A stretch of 21,159 nucleotides of DNA from an uncultured Ruminococcus sp. (lineage in GTDB: Bacteria; Bacillota; Clostridia; Oscillospirales; Acutalibacteraceae), in NCBI GenBank assembly GCA_946055445.1, contig CAMGGF010000003.1:1-21159 (forward strand), in the 5' to 3' direction. A program made the translations under genes and the position numbers. Below are positions 1 to 7,049 of this stretch, in pieces; within the stretch, counting starts at the first letter, position 1; each line of letters opens with the position of its first letter. Below the pieces are notes generated by a model. That model did not search any database. It had not been told where the DNA came from and saw only the letters and a program-made list of their open reading frames with translations.

Positions 1-1012
1 TTCTGTCGAGCACTGCGATTTTCTTCGCGGTTGCGGGGATTGCTTCGCAAAGTTTTGCCGCAGAGAACGGTCTGTAAAGACGGACTTTGACAAGGCCGAC
101 TTTTTCGCCTTTTGCGGTTAAGTAGTCAATAACTTCTTCTGCCACATCGCAGATAGAGCCCATCGCCACGATAACTCTGTCCGCATCGGGCGCACCGTAG
201 TAGTTGAACAGTTTGTAGTCGGTGCCGAGTTTTTCGTTGACTTTGTCCATATACTTCTCAACAACAGCGGGAACAGCATCATAATACTTGTTGCACGCCT
301 CTCTGTGCTGGAAGAAGATGTCGCCGTTTTCGTGCGAACCACGCATGACGGGGCGCTCGGGATTCAGCGCGCGTTTGCGGAACGCGTCAACAGCGTCCAT
401 ATTGCACATTTCTTTGAGATCTTCATAATCCCAAATCTTGATTTTCTGAATTTCGTGCGAGGTGCGGAAACCGTCGAAGAAGTTGATAAACGGTACGCGG
501 CTTTCAATCGACGCCAAATGCGCGACGGCGGCCAAGTCCATAACTTCCTGCACATTGCCCTCGGCAAGCATTGCAAAACCGGTTTGACGGCAAGCATACA
601 CATCGGAGTGGTCACCGAAGATGTTCAGTGCGTGAGACGCAACGCAGCGTGCCGAAACATGGAACACCGACGGGAGCAATTCACCCGCGATTTTATACAT
701 ATTCGGAATCATCAACAGAAGGCCTTGCGACGCGGTGTAAGTGGTGGTCAGCGCGCCGGCCGCCAACGAGCCGTGCACGGTACCTGCCGCACCTGCTTCG
801 GATTGCATTTCGGCAACCTTAACCGTTGTACCGAAAATGTTTTTGACCCCCTGTGCAGACCATTGGTCCACATAGTCCGCCATCGGGCTCGACGGCGTGA
901 TCGGGTAAATACCGGCAACTTCCGTGAACGCGTAAGAAACATACGCGGCGGCGTTGTTACCGTCCATCGTCTTCGATTTTCTCGAAACGACGGGTTTCTT
1001 TGTTTCTGCCAT
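1..1012 (-). CDS. nifJ: Pyruvate:ferredoxin (flavodoxin) oxidoreductase, N-terminal part
   Basis: This is the N-terminal ~337 residues of a homodimeric pyruvate:ferredoxin oxidoreductase; the rest lies beyond the left edge. The family oxidatively decarboxylates pyruvate to acetyl-CoA using thiamine diphosphate and Fe-S clusters and passes electrons to ferredoxin or flavodoxin, the central pyruvate step of strict anaerobes. Seen here: the start MAETKKPVV, the typical motif YPITPSSPMADY at residues 36-47 (substrate/ThDP side of domain I), GLLLMIPNMYKIAGE, and the motif FFDGFRTSHEIQKI near residue 195, followed by the beginning of domain II. The ATG at 1012 has GGAGG at 1021-1025, 8 nt upstream. 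No frameshift is seen in the visible part. Identification is confident; only completeness is unknown. Confidence 0.95.
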   Translation of the reverse strand, partial: MAETKKPVVSRKSKTMDGNNAAAYVSYAFTEVAGIYPITPSSPMADYVDQWSAQGVKNIFGTTVKVAEMQSEAGAAGTVHGSLAAGALTTTYTASQGLLLMIPNMYKIAGELLPSVFHVSARCVASHALNIFGDHSDVYACRQTGFAMLAEGNVQEVMDLAAVAHLASIESRVPFINFFDGFRTSHEIQKIKIWDYEDLKEMCNMDAVDAFRKRALNPERPVMRGSHENGDIFFQHREACNKYYDAVPAVVEKYMDKVNEKLGTDYKLFNYYGAPDADRVIVAMGSICDVAEEVIDYLTAKGEKVGLVKVRLYRPFSAAKLCEAIPATAKKIAVLDR

Positions 1013-1085
1013 TCGTATTTCCTCCTTGAAAGGTTTGTTAACTGTATTGGGGCAGAGCACACCCCACCCACTCACATACACGGAT

Positions 1086-1114
1086 ATTGTATCACTTTCT
1101 TTGCGGCGTGTAAA
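1086..1114 (-). promoter_or_regulatory. Sigma-A promoter for nifJ
   Basis: On the minus strand, -35 TTTACA (1114-1109) and -10 TACAAT (1091-1086) are separated by 17 bp. The expected transcript start is near 1079, leaving a leader of about 67 nt before the nifJ ATG. Confidence 0.65.
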
Positions 1115-1205
1115 TACGAAATCTTATGAAAATCCGCACAAAAAGTGAAAAATTTTGCAGATTTTGTAAAACACACACGCAAAATCGTTATAAAACGGCG
1201 TGCAC

Positions 1206-1234
1206 TTGCATTCAGGCACGGTATATGGTACACT
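1206..1234 (+). promoter_or_regulatory. Sigma-A promoter upstream of small ORF
   Basis: TTGCAT (1206-1211), a 17-bp spacer and TACACT (1229-1234). It lies about 43 bp upstream of the small ORF at 1277 and about 100 bp from the divergent nifJ promoter. Confidence 0.5.
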
Positions 1235-1276
1235 GCGTTTGGAAATTCGTTTTGATTTTACGGGAGTTCAGACAGT

Positions 1277-1405
1277 ATGAAACGCACAGTGATTATCACC
1301 ACCCCGCCGGCGCACTCCGGCAAATACGCCATTCCCGACGGTGCTCAGAAAACAATCAAAATCGATATGCAAAAAAATCAGCGCATTACCGTGACAAAAG
1401 TGTAA
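1277..1405 (+). CDS. Possible small protein of 42 residues
   Basis: A 42-codon frame begins MKRTVIITTPPAHSGKYAIP and ends ITVTKV. It has no transmembrane segment or signal peptide; it is basic and looks beta-rich. Support is a good promoter just upstream, a plausible ribosome site (GGGAG at 1262-1266, 10 nt before ATG), and a stop before the separate promoter of the next gene. Against it, the frame is short, no family is recognised, and an antisense frame of similar size exists. It could instead be an untranslated leader. No function can be assigned. Confidence 0.35.
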   Translation: MKRTVIITTPPAHSGKYAIPDGAQKTIKIDMQKNQRITVTKV

Positions 1406-1448
1406 TAACCGCATTTTTTGTCGAAGCGCCGCGTTATTCGTCACCGTG

Positions 1449-1477
1449 TTGACTTTACAGGGAAATTGGTATATACT
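1449..1477 (+). promoter_or_regulatory. Strong sigma-A promoter for CNNM-type gene
   Basis: TTGACT (1449-1454), a 17-bp spacer and TATACT (1472-1477), with transcription expected from about 1484. A GAAAGGAG ribosome site follows at 1500-1507 before the ATG at 1520. Confidence 0.75.
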
Positions 1478-1519
1478 ATATTGAAAATTATGCACTTTTG
1501 AAAGGAGTTCCAAACTTAT

Positions 1520-2923
1520 ATGGATGCAGACCCCTGGAGTATTATCTTAAAGGTCGTTTTACTGTTTATTTTAACGCTTTTAAACGCGTTTTTTGCGATG
1601 TCGGAGATTGCGATTATCTCGCTCAATGACGCAAAAATCGACAAAATGGCGGAGGATGGGCACAAAAAAGCCCGTCAGGTGAAAAAACTGACGGAAAATT
1701 CGAGCAATTTCCTCTCGACCATTCAAATCGGCGTCACTTTGGCAGGGTTTTTGACTTCCGCAACCGCGGCGCAGAGTTTTGCCGTAATGCTTACAAACGC
1801 GCTTGCAAAAACCGCCGTTGCCAATGTTGTGCCGTTGGGGCTTATCAGCGGTGTGTCCACGGTGCTCATTACGCTGATTACTTCGTATTTTTCGTTGGTT
1901 TTGGGCGAACTTGCGCCGAAAAAAATCGCCATGCAGAAATCCGAGCAGGTTTCGTTTGCCGTTGTGCCGGTGCTCCTGTTTGTTTCCAAAGTCTGCAAAC
2001 CGTTTGTAAAGGTGCTTTCGGTTTCGACCAACGCTGTTGTGCGGCTATGCGGTATGGACCCGAATGCCGACGAAGAAGAGGTCACCGAGGAAGAAATCCG
2101 TATGATGGTGGATGTCGGGCAGGAAAAAGGCGTTATCGAAGATGTGCAAAAAGAAATGATTAACAATATTTTCGAGTTTGACGATATTGATGTTGCCGAC
2201 ATTATGACCCACCGCACGGATATGGCCTGCGTGGAAATTGCGGACTCTTTACAGGATATTATTCAACTTTCGATTGACGAAGGATATTCGCGTATTCCTG
2301 TGTATGCAGAAGACCCCGACAATGTGGTCGGTGTGGTATATATTAAGGATTTGCTGAAATATATCGGCACTTCGCTTCCGAAAAGCAAAGGCTTAAAAGA
2401 TGTGATGCGCGAGGCGTATTTCGTGCCCGAAAGCAAACGCTGCGGCGCGCTGTTCTCGGAAATGACCGAAAAGCACATACAAATGGCAATCGTTGTGGAT
2501 GAATACGGCGGCACGGCAGGGCTTGTGACCTTAGAGGATATTGTGGAGGCAATCGTCGGCAACATTCAGGACGAATACGACAACGAGGACGAGGAAATCT
2601 CAAAAATCAACGAAACCACCTTTACGATAGACGGTATTACCGATTTGGAAGAGGTCGAAGAGCAAATCGGCATCAAATTCCCCGAGGACGATTACGATAC
2701 TTTGGGCGGATTTATCATCAGCCGTTTGGGCTTTTTGCCGCAGGACGGCGAAATGAACACCGTGGAATACGAAAATGTCCGTTTTACGGTTTTGAATGTA
2801 GAGGAACGCCGCATCGGCAGAGTGAAAGTTGAGATTTTACCGCAGGAAACAGACAAAACCGACGCTGGGACAGACGAAAAGAAATCCTTTTTCGAGAGAG
2901 CCCGTAAAGAAAACGCGGAATAA
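1520..2923 (+). CDS. CNNM/CorC-type membrane protein with CBS domains (hemolysin-like, HlyC/CorC family)
   Basis: This 467-residue protein has the full architecture of the bacterial CNNM (TlyC/YhdP/MpfA) family: a DUF21 transmembrane domain at about 1-195 (motifs FFAMSEIAIISL, LSTIQIGVTLAGF, LVLGELAPKKIA), a CBS pair at about 205-345 (IMTHRTDM; YSRIPVY; VDEYGGTAGLVTLEDIVEAI), and a C-terminal CorC_HlyC domain at about 355-445 (ILPQ end). Family members mediate or protect magnesium (and cobalt) efflux; the hemolysin name is historical. The C-terminal tail is charged (KKSFFERARKE). The gene is monocistronic: its own promoter lies upstream and a strong terminator follows the stop. No magnesium riboswitch was recognised in the short leader. 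Confidence 0.93.
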   Translation: MDADPWSIILKVVLLFILTLLNAFFAMSEIAIISLNDAKIDKMAEDGHKKARQVKKLTENSSNFLSTIQIGVTLAGFLTSATAAQSFAVMLTNALAKTAVANVVPLGLISGVSTVLITLITSYFSLVLGELAPKKIAMQKSEQVSFAVVPVLLFVSKVCKPFVKVLSVSTNAVVRLCGMDPNADEEEVTEEEIRMMVDVGQEKGVIEDVQKEMINNIFEFDDIDVADIMTHRTDMACVEIADSLQDIIQLSIDEGYSRIPVYAEDPDNVVGVVYIKDLLKYIGTSLPKSKGLKDVMREAYFVPESKRCGALFSEMTEKHIQMAIVVDEYGGTAGLVTLEDIVEAIVGNIQDEYDNEDEEISKINETTFTIDGITDLEEVEEQIGIKFPEDDYDTLGGFIISRLGFLPQDGEMNTVEYENVRFTVLNVEERRIGRVKVEILPQETDKTDAGTDEKKSFFERARKENAE

Positions 2924-2939
2924 ATTGCATAAAAATTTG

Positions 2940-2970
2940 AACCCCATCTCTTTTATGAGATGGGGTTTTT
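2940..2970 (+). terminator. Rho-independent terminator after CNNM-type gene
   Basis: An 11-bp perfect stem (AACCCCATCTC at 2940-2950, GAGATGGGGTT at 2957-2967) with loop TTTTAT, followed by a T-run. Confidence 0.9.
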
Positions 2971-2976
2971 GAATTG

Positions 2977-3120
2977 TAGGGGCGAACTGCGTTCACCCAT
3001 TTCTCCCTTGTCATTCTGTGGCGGAGCCGAAGAATCTCATTTCGCAGTATTTCGTTTTGTGCATTCGAGATCCTTCGCTTCGCTCAGGATGACATTTTTT
3101 ATTTGCATCAAAACCGATTC
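2977..3120. repeat. Repeat block copy 1: GTAGGGGCGAACTG unit plus palindromic GTCATTCTG...CAGGATGAC module
   Basis: The module at 3010-3093 (84 bp) starts GTCATTCTG and ends CTCAGGATGAC; its arms are imperfect inverted copies (GAATCTC / GAGATCC near the centre) and would form a long hairpin. It is preceded by GTAGGGGCGAACTGCG. The same arrangement recurs at 3955-4072, and a third copy of the module, in opposite orientation, is at 20600-20685. Sequence of this type is a widespread dispersed intergenic palindrome. No transposase is present, so it would be a MITE- or REP-like passenger. Confidence 0.8.
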
Positions 3121-3159
3121 CTACTCGGCGGTGTCATAGGAAAACAGCGTACCGACGGC
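3121..3159 (-). pseudogene. Remnant of the 3' end of a membrane-protein gene (last 13 codons)
   Basis: Bases 3121-3160 match 4116-4155 with a single mismatch, and 4116-4155 is the C-terminal coding end of the neighbouring membrane-protein gene. Read on the minus strand this copy gives AVGTLFSYDTAE and a TAG stop; the intact gene ends AVGALFSYDTAE. It is cut off abruptly at 3160 by a 9-bp palindrome (GGGCGCTTC/GAAGCGCCC). It is a fragment of a second gene copy or a piece carried along with the adjacent repeat; it cannot be expressed as a protein. Confidence 0.8.
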
Positions 3160-3208
3160 GGGCGCTTCGTGAAGCGCCCCTACGCACGCAATGTATTTTC
3201 GCGCAGTG
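3160..3208. repeat. Palindrome and direct repeat flanking membrane gene, left copy
   Basis: A hairpin GGGCGCTTC-GT-GAAGCGCCC (3160-3179) is followed by TACGCACGCAATGTATTTTC. The half-palindrome plus this tail recurs at 3868-3904 on the other side of the membrane-protein gene at 3244-3837. Confidence 0.7.
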
Positions 3209-3243
3209 GCGAATTTCCACGCCCGTTGTGATTTGTTTTCCCA

Positions 3244-3837
3244 TTATTCCAATATTGTGTCAGCGGGGATATTTTCACGATTGCTGTCAGCCTGACGCCT
3301 TTGCATACCGATAAACATGGCAACATACGGCGCAAGGAACAATACCGCGTTGGCAAGAAAAGAATCCGCACAATTGTCTAATACTCTAAAAAGTGTACTG
3401 TCAAACACCAGTCCGATTTGCCGCGTCAACTCGTAATACGCGAACACCGTATTTTGGCAAATGGTGAAAAACCAAGTGGCAAGCGTAAAAAAATCCGTCT
3501 CCATCCAAAAATAATTTAAGCCTAAAATCAGCGGATAAAACAAAAGCAGGGAAAGAAAATCCAGCGCCGTATTCGTTATGCGATGCAAACAGTGTTTCCC
3601 TGCAAAAAACAGGACAACAAGTCCCAAAATTACCAACAGCAGAAAGGCAGAAAACAAAAGGAGAATTTCTTTTTTTCCGCTTGGTTCGGCATCGTAATCA
3701 TCCAGTATGGATAAGAGCGACGCAAAGCCGTATTCGGTAATTGCCGAACCGAATACAATAGCGAGCACACTGAAAATAAAGTGATAGCAAAGCCAAAAGA
3801 AACTTGCAAGTAAGCCATTTTTTAAAATCCGTGTCAT
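3244..3837 (-). CDS. Small multi-pass membrane protein of unknown function
   Basis: The protein has 197 residues with about five hydrophobic segments (around residues 12-35, 60-82, 92-108, 115-130, 160-178). It begins MTRILKNGLLASFFWL, similar to the starts MKQFLKNGFVG and MNGKTVLKNSAAAF of the two genes upstream on the same strand, so these are probably divergent paralogues. I chose the ATG at 3837: GGAGG lies 7 nt upstream. A longer in-frame reading exists but runs through repeat DNA and has no ribosome site. The gene is separated from the membrane-protein operon (4116-5586) by a dispersed repeat, and is flanked on both sides by matching repeats, as if isolated from the operon by repeat-mediated rearrangement. 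No family is recognised. Confidence 0.7.
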   Translation of the reverse strand: MTRILKNGLLASFFWLCYHFIFSVLAIVFGSAITEYGFASLLSILDDYDAEPSGKKEILLLFSAFLLLVILGLVVLFFAGKHCLHRITNTALDFLSLLLFYPLILGLNYFWMETDFFTLATWFFTICQNTVFAYYELTRQIGLVFDSTLFRVLDNCADSFLANAVLFLAPYVAMFIGMQRRQADSNRENIPADTILE

Positions 3838-3867
3838 ATTCATTCCTCCGCATTCTTTTTTGAAAGT

Positions 3868-3904
3868 GAAGCGCCCTACGCACGCAATGTATTTTCGCGT
3901 AGTT
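3868..3904. repeat. Direct repeat flanking membrane gene, right copy
   Basis: GAAGCGCCCTACGCACGC followed by AATGTATTTTCGCGTAG matches 3171-3208 with a few differences. Here the left arm of the palindrome is missing. Confidence 0.65.
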
Positions 3905-3909
3905 CTTAC

Positions 3910-3929
3910 GGCGGGGGCAAGCCCCCGCC
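3910..3929. repeat. Near-perfect GC palindrome
   Basis: GGCGGGGGC-AA-GCCCCCGCC, a 9-bp stem with a 2-base centre, followed by CTAC. It resembles the other intergenic palindromes here that end CCCCTAC or CCCTAC. Confidence 0.7.
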
Positions 3930-3954
3930 CTACCCGAATAATTTGATTCGGTGC

Positions 3955-4115
3955 GTAGGGGCGAACTGTGTTTGTCCGTTTCTCCCTTGTCATTCTGAGG
4001 CGGAGCCGAAGAATCTCATTTCACAGGATTTCGTTTTATGTAGTTGAGATCCTTCGCTTTGCTCAGGATGACAATTCTTTATTTATATCAAATTGTGAAA
4101 CAGTGCGACCGTTCC
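3955..4115. repeat. Repeat block copy 2 between membrane genes
   Basis: GCGTAGGGGCGAACTG, then the 84-bp palindromic module at 3989-4072, then TTATTTATATCAAA. It matches 2977-3120 in the same order, and the similarity continues into the coding end of the gene at 4116, so the duplicated unit is about 185-200 bp. Confidence 0.8.
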
Positions 4116-4580
4116 CTACTCGGCGGTGTCATAGGAAAACAGCGCACCGACGGCGGTGGCAAGCAATATACACAGCGGCGCGCCAATCATACAAAGCACG
4201 ATTTCCCACCCGTCAGCCATATAATTCGGATTGAGCATACTCATAAAATTGCCGGGCAGATAAGAGAATGTCAACGGTATCATTACCCATTGTGAATTAA
4301 AAATATCCGCAGCCGCGAGCAAAACCAGGACTGCCAATACGGCGGGTGTCAAAAAAATGACGGAAAAGAGCGTTTTCCATTTACTTTCATACTGTTTTCC
4401 GCGCCATTGCCCGACCGCAAAGGCGACGGCAAGCGATACGAGATACACAATCCACAAAATACTATACCCCACAAAACTATGCGGGCCGTCCGCAAAAAAG
4501 AAACTGCCAACCATCATCACCGCTTCGGCGGCAAGATATCCAAAAAGTCCGACAAAACCGTTTTTTAAAAATTGTTTCAT
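4116..4580 (-). CDS. Small four-helix membrane protein, last gene of coupled operon
   Basis: The protein has 154 residues with about four hydrophobic segments (roughly 8-28, 38-57, 70-92, 128-147). It starts MKQFLKNGFVG and ends GALFSYDTAE. Its ATG overlaps the stop of the preceding gene in an ATGA junction, and GGAGG lies 7 nt upstream, so translation is coupled. No catalytic motif or known family is recognised. The N-terminal LKNG motif is shared with its neighbours. An integral membrane role under control of the adjacent LytTR system is an inference from gene order only. Confidence 0.75.
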   Translation of the reverse strand: MKQFLKNGFVGLFGYLAAEAVMMVGSFFFADGPHSFVGYSILWIVYLVSLAVAFAVGQWRGKQYESKWKTLFSVIFLTPAVLAVLVLLAAADIFNSQWVMIPLTFSYLPGNFMSMLNPNYMADGWEIVLCMIGAPLCILLATAVGALFSYDTAE

Positions 4581-5113
4581 TTTGTTTCCTCCTCATTCTC
4601 TTTTTCGTGTAAGCACATACCGACAAAGAACAAAACGGCGGGAAGCATTGCCGTAACCGTCTGCACCAAAAAGGATTCCGTAACTGTTACGGAATGGTGC
4701 ACAAACGGCAAAAACGCTTCGGAAAAATACAAAAACCAGAACGTGGTCGGGGTATATTGCAAAAACATAGCAACGGTTTCCCATTCGTTTACCGATAAAA
4801 TATGCCAATGCGCCCCGAACAGCAACACCGCACGCACGGCGAAAAGCAAGAAAAACGGAATACTGCAAGACAGAAAATCGAACGCGCGGCTGTCGCTTTT
4901 TCGGGACAGCGTTCTGCCCGCAAGAAATGCACACAAATACGGCACGGCAGTCAAAATAAGCACCATCACAACAGCGAACACATATCCCGCACCGCCACCG
5001 CAAATTCCGCCGTATAGATTAAACAGCATATATGCCAGCGCACAAAGCTGGTCGGCAATGCCCCAAGTCAAAAATGCGGCGGCGCTGTTTTTCAAAACAG
5101 TTTTTCCGTTCAT
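4577..5113 (-). CDS. Small membrane protein, second gene of coupled operon
   Basis: The protein has 178 residues with about four or five hydrophobic segments (10-33, 42-65, 78-98, 118-130, 148-166) and an acidic, lysine-containing tail (HEKENEEETK). It starts MNGKTVLKNSAAAF, with GGAGG 8 nt upstream. It is joined to both neighbours by 4-nt ATGA overlaps, so three membrane proteins are made from one message. A glycine-rich stretch (GGICGGGAG) follows the first helix. No family is recognised. Confidence 0.75.
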   Translation of the reverse strand: MNGKTVLKNSAAAFLTWGIADQLCALAYMLFNLYGGICGGGAGYVFAVVMVLILTAVPYLCAFLAGRTLSRKSDSRAFDFLSCSIPFFLLFAVRAVLLFGAHWHILSVNEWETVAMFLQYTPTTFWFLYFSEAFLPFVHHSVTVTESFLVQTVTAMLPAVLFFVGMCLHEKENEEETK

Positions 5114-5586
5114 TTTTTTATCCTCCGTTTCAGTAAAAATCCACCGAATATAGACAGCGACGGTATCAATGCGCTGACAAGGGAAGCCCCGATAACAATC
5201 GGCATCGACGCGCCCGCGGCATCTGCAACCGCACCGTAATAAACAGCGCCGACACCCAGTATCGCAAGTGCATCCGGATAAATGCGGTCTGCTGTCAGCG
5301 CAATCACAAACACAGCGACGCCTGCCAAAAGAATGGGGAAAATGTAATCGTCGCCGTCAATCTCAAAGCCGCCGAGCAAACACGCGGCAAAAAACAAAGT
5401 CACCGCAACCGCCACGCCGCCGAGGAGCAGAGATGCCGTAGATTGAAATGCCGTAAATACGCCGCCCAACAAAGCAAACACGGCAATATAATACAGAATG
5501 AACAAAACCGTTGCCGCCGCAAAGTTACGCCAAAAATGATATGTTTCTGTCCAATTTGCGCGCGAGTTTACGCCGTCTTTTTTCAT
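5110..5586 (-). CDS. Small membrane protein, first gene of coupled operon
   Basis: The protein has 158 residues and is almost entirely hydrophobic after a short polar N-terminus (MKKDGVNSRANWTETYHFWR); about five segments lie between residues 22 and 152, and the end is basic (LLKRRIKK). I place the start at the ATG at 5586, 9 nt after GGAGG (5596-5600); an ATG directly abutting that site at 5595 is too close to be used. It overlaps the next gene by 4 nt. It follows the LytTR kinase gene after a hairpin and a candidate LytTR site, so it may be a target of that system. No known family is recognised. Confidence 0.75.
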   Translation of the reverse strand: MKKDGVNSRANWTETYHFWRNFAAATVLFILYYIAVFALLGGVFTAFQSTASLLLGGVAVAVTLFFAACLLGGFEIDGDDYIFPILLAGVAVFVIALTADRIYPDALAILGVGAVYYGAVADAAGASMPIVIGASLVSALIPSLSIFGGFLLKRRIKK

Positions 5587-5608
5587 CGAAATCATCCTCC
5601 AAAAACCG

Positions 5609-5652
5609 AAAAGTGCTGTTGTTTGGTTTCCACCTAAACAATAGCACTTTTT
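5609..5652. terminator. Bidirectional hairpin between kinase gene and membrane operon
   Basis: AAAAGTGCTGTTGTTT (5609-5624) pairs with AAACAATAGCACTTTT (5636-5651), 16 bp with one G-T, around an 11-nt loop, with T-rich sequence on both sides. It probably ends the kinase message on the minus strand; because it sits just before the ribosome site of the next gene, it may also control read-through into the membrane operon. Confidence 0.65.
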
Positions 5653-5677
5653 TCTGAAAATATTTCGGGAATGTCAT

Positions 5678-5709
5678 TTTTGGTTGATTTTTTGTAACTT
5701 TTGGTAGAT
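5678..5709 (-). promoter_or_regulatory. Candidate LytTR-regulator binding site (two direct repeats, 21-bp period)
   Basis: On the minus strand ATCTACCAAAA (5709-5699) and ATCAACCAAAA (5688-5678) differ at one position and are 21 bp apart, two helical turns. LytTR regulators such as AgrA and ComE typically bind short direct repeats with this period. The site lies upstream of the membrane-protein operon and 13 bp after the kinase stop. No convincing -35 is seen next to it, as expected of an activator-dependent promoter. The role is an inference. Confidence 0.4.
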
Positions 5710-5721
5710 AATCCGAGCCCG

Positions 5722-7035
5722 TCAAAAATGCAAACGGACAAGCAAGGTAAATTCGTTGTTTTCACATTCTGCAAGCACCTCGCCGTTGTATTTTTCGGCG
5801 GTGGTACGAATGCTCAACAGCCCCAAGCCGTGATTTTCGCGGTCAAGTTTGTCGGAAAGGTAAGTTGCCCCGCGCTTTTTCGGCATTTTCGCCACGGAAT
5901 TTTGCACGGACAGCACAACAGCGTCTTCCTCGGCGCGGATTTTTAGGGAAATCACACGCTCTTGCTCGTCCTCGATTTTGGCACACGCCTCCAAGGCGTT
6001 ATCGAGCGCATTGCTCAAAATAATGCACAAATCCATCGGCTTTGCGGGGCATTCTTTCAAAGAATCGGCGTCAAAGCGCAAATTGGTTTGCTGATGTTGG
6101 GCGGTTAAGAGTTTTTCGTTTAAAATCGCGTCCACGGCGGTGTTGCCCGTTACGGCAAAATAGGTCGCGTCCTCCATATCGCTTTGCATGGTTTGCAGGT
6201 ACGACAGCGCCGCTTGGGTGTCTCCCTTTTGTAAAAGCCCGCGCAAAGCCACCATATGATTTTTCATATCGTGGCGCAATTCGCGCGTGTGGTTGTAGGC
6301 ATTTTCCATTTTTTCCACCGACTGCCGCTGTAAATCCATTTGCATTTTCAGGTCGCGGTTGTCGTGCACAATGGTCAGTTGATTTTGCAATTTTGAAAAC
6401 AGCGTGAACACCAAAACGGTAATAAACAAAAGCCCCGCCGCAGAAATATAAATGTAGGTGTGCATTTCGCGATTGTCCGGCAAATTTTCGAGTGCAAACT
6501 GGAACACCGTCAGCGTGACGAGCGCCACCACGGGCACGCTGAGCAGCATCACCCAATACCGAAACGCAATATGCTCTTGTTTACGGCGGATAAACAGACT
6601 GAACAACAGCACCACGGCGAGCATAATCAAATACGGCAGTTCAAAGTTGACCAAACGGAAAAAGAAACTGTCCCCTGCCAAGAACGGCGCGCGCTCACGC
6701 ACCCAAGACAATATGAACACCGACAGAATATCCGAAAGGGCAAGCATCAGCAAAAATGCCGCCAAAAACACCACACGGTCACGCTTTTTGCCGCTGTAAA
6801 GGACAAAGGAAATTACCAAAATCCATAAAAATTCGGCAAGCAGTTTCACTTCGCCCGCGTAGCCGACCTCCTGCAACACAAAAAGCGTCCCCGCCGACAG
6901 CAAAAATGCAATGCGCTGCGGCCAGGGACTGTCATATTTTTTTGTAAAAAACCGCGAAAGCAGAATAAAGGCGAACACCATTTCAAAGCCCGAGGACAGC
7001 GCCTTTACCGCATTAAATAAAACGGTTTCAAACAT
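5722..7035 (-). CDS. AgrC-like sensor histidine kinase (GHKL ATPase)
   Basis: This 437-residue kinase has six or seven hydrophobic segments in residues 1-215, a coiled-coil linker at about 215-250, and a GHKL catalytic region. Seen: H-box RELRHDMKNHM with the phosphoacceptor His255, N-box LSNALDNALEA (341-351), and G-box HGLGLLSIRTTAEKYNG (402-418). This matches the peptide-pheromone and bacteriocin sensor class (AgrC, ComD, BlpH, FsrC). The ATG at 7035 has GGGGAG 7 nt upstream; an earlier in-frame ATG at 7065 lies inside the preceding gene. It follows the LytTR regulator by 14 nt. No AgrB-like processing protease or AgrD-like peptide gene is visible nearby, so the signal is unknown. Confidence 0.9.
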   Translation of the reverse strand: MFETVLFNAVKALSSGFEMVFAFILLSRFFTKKYDSPWPQRIAFLLSAGTLFVLQEVGYAGEVKLLAEFLWILVISFVLYSGKKRDRVVFLAAFLLMLALSDILSVFILSWVRERAPFLAGDSFFFRLVNFELPYLIMLAVVLLFSLFIRRKQEHIAFRYWVMLLSVPVVALVTLTVFQFALENLPDNREMHTYIYISAAGLLFITVLVFTLFSKLQNQLTIVHDNRDLKMQMDLQRQSVEKMENAYNHTRELRHDMKNHMVALRGLLQKGDTQAALSYLQTMQSDMEDATYFAVTGNTAVDAILNEKLLTAQHQQTNLRFDADSLKECPAKPMDLCIILSNALDNALEACAKIEDEQERVISLKIRAEEDAVVLSVQNSVAKMPKKRGATYLSDKLDRENHGLGLLSIRTTAEKYNGEVLAECENNEFTLLVRLHF

Positions 7036-7049
7036 TGCTTTCTCCCCTT

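Noticed and set aside
305..1129. Plus-strand frame of 274 codons
   Set aside because: It is the antisense of nifJ, whose translation is unmistakable. Its composition is rich in Arg and His with no domain.
3838..3993. N-terminal extension of the membrane protein starting at 3993
   Set aside because: The extension is encoded by repeat DNA and lacks a ribosome site; GGAGG is placed for the ATG at 3837.
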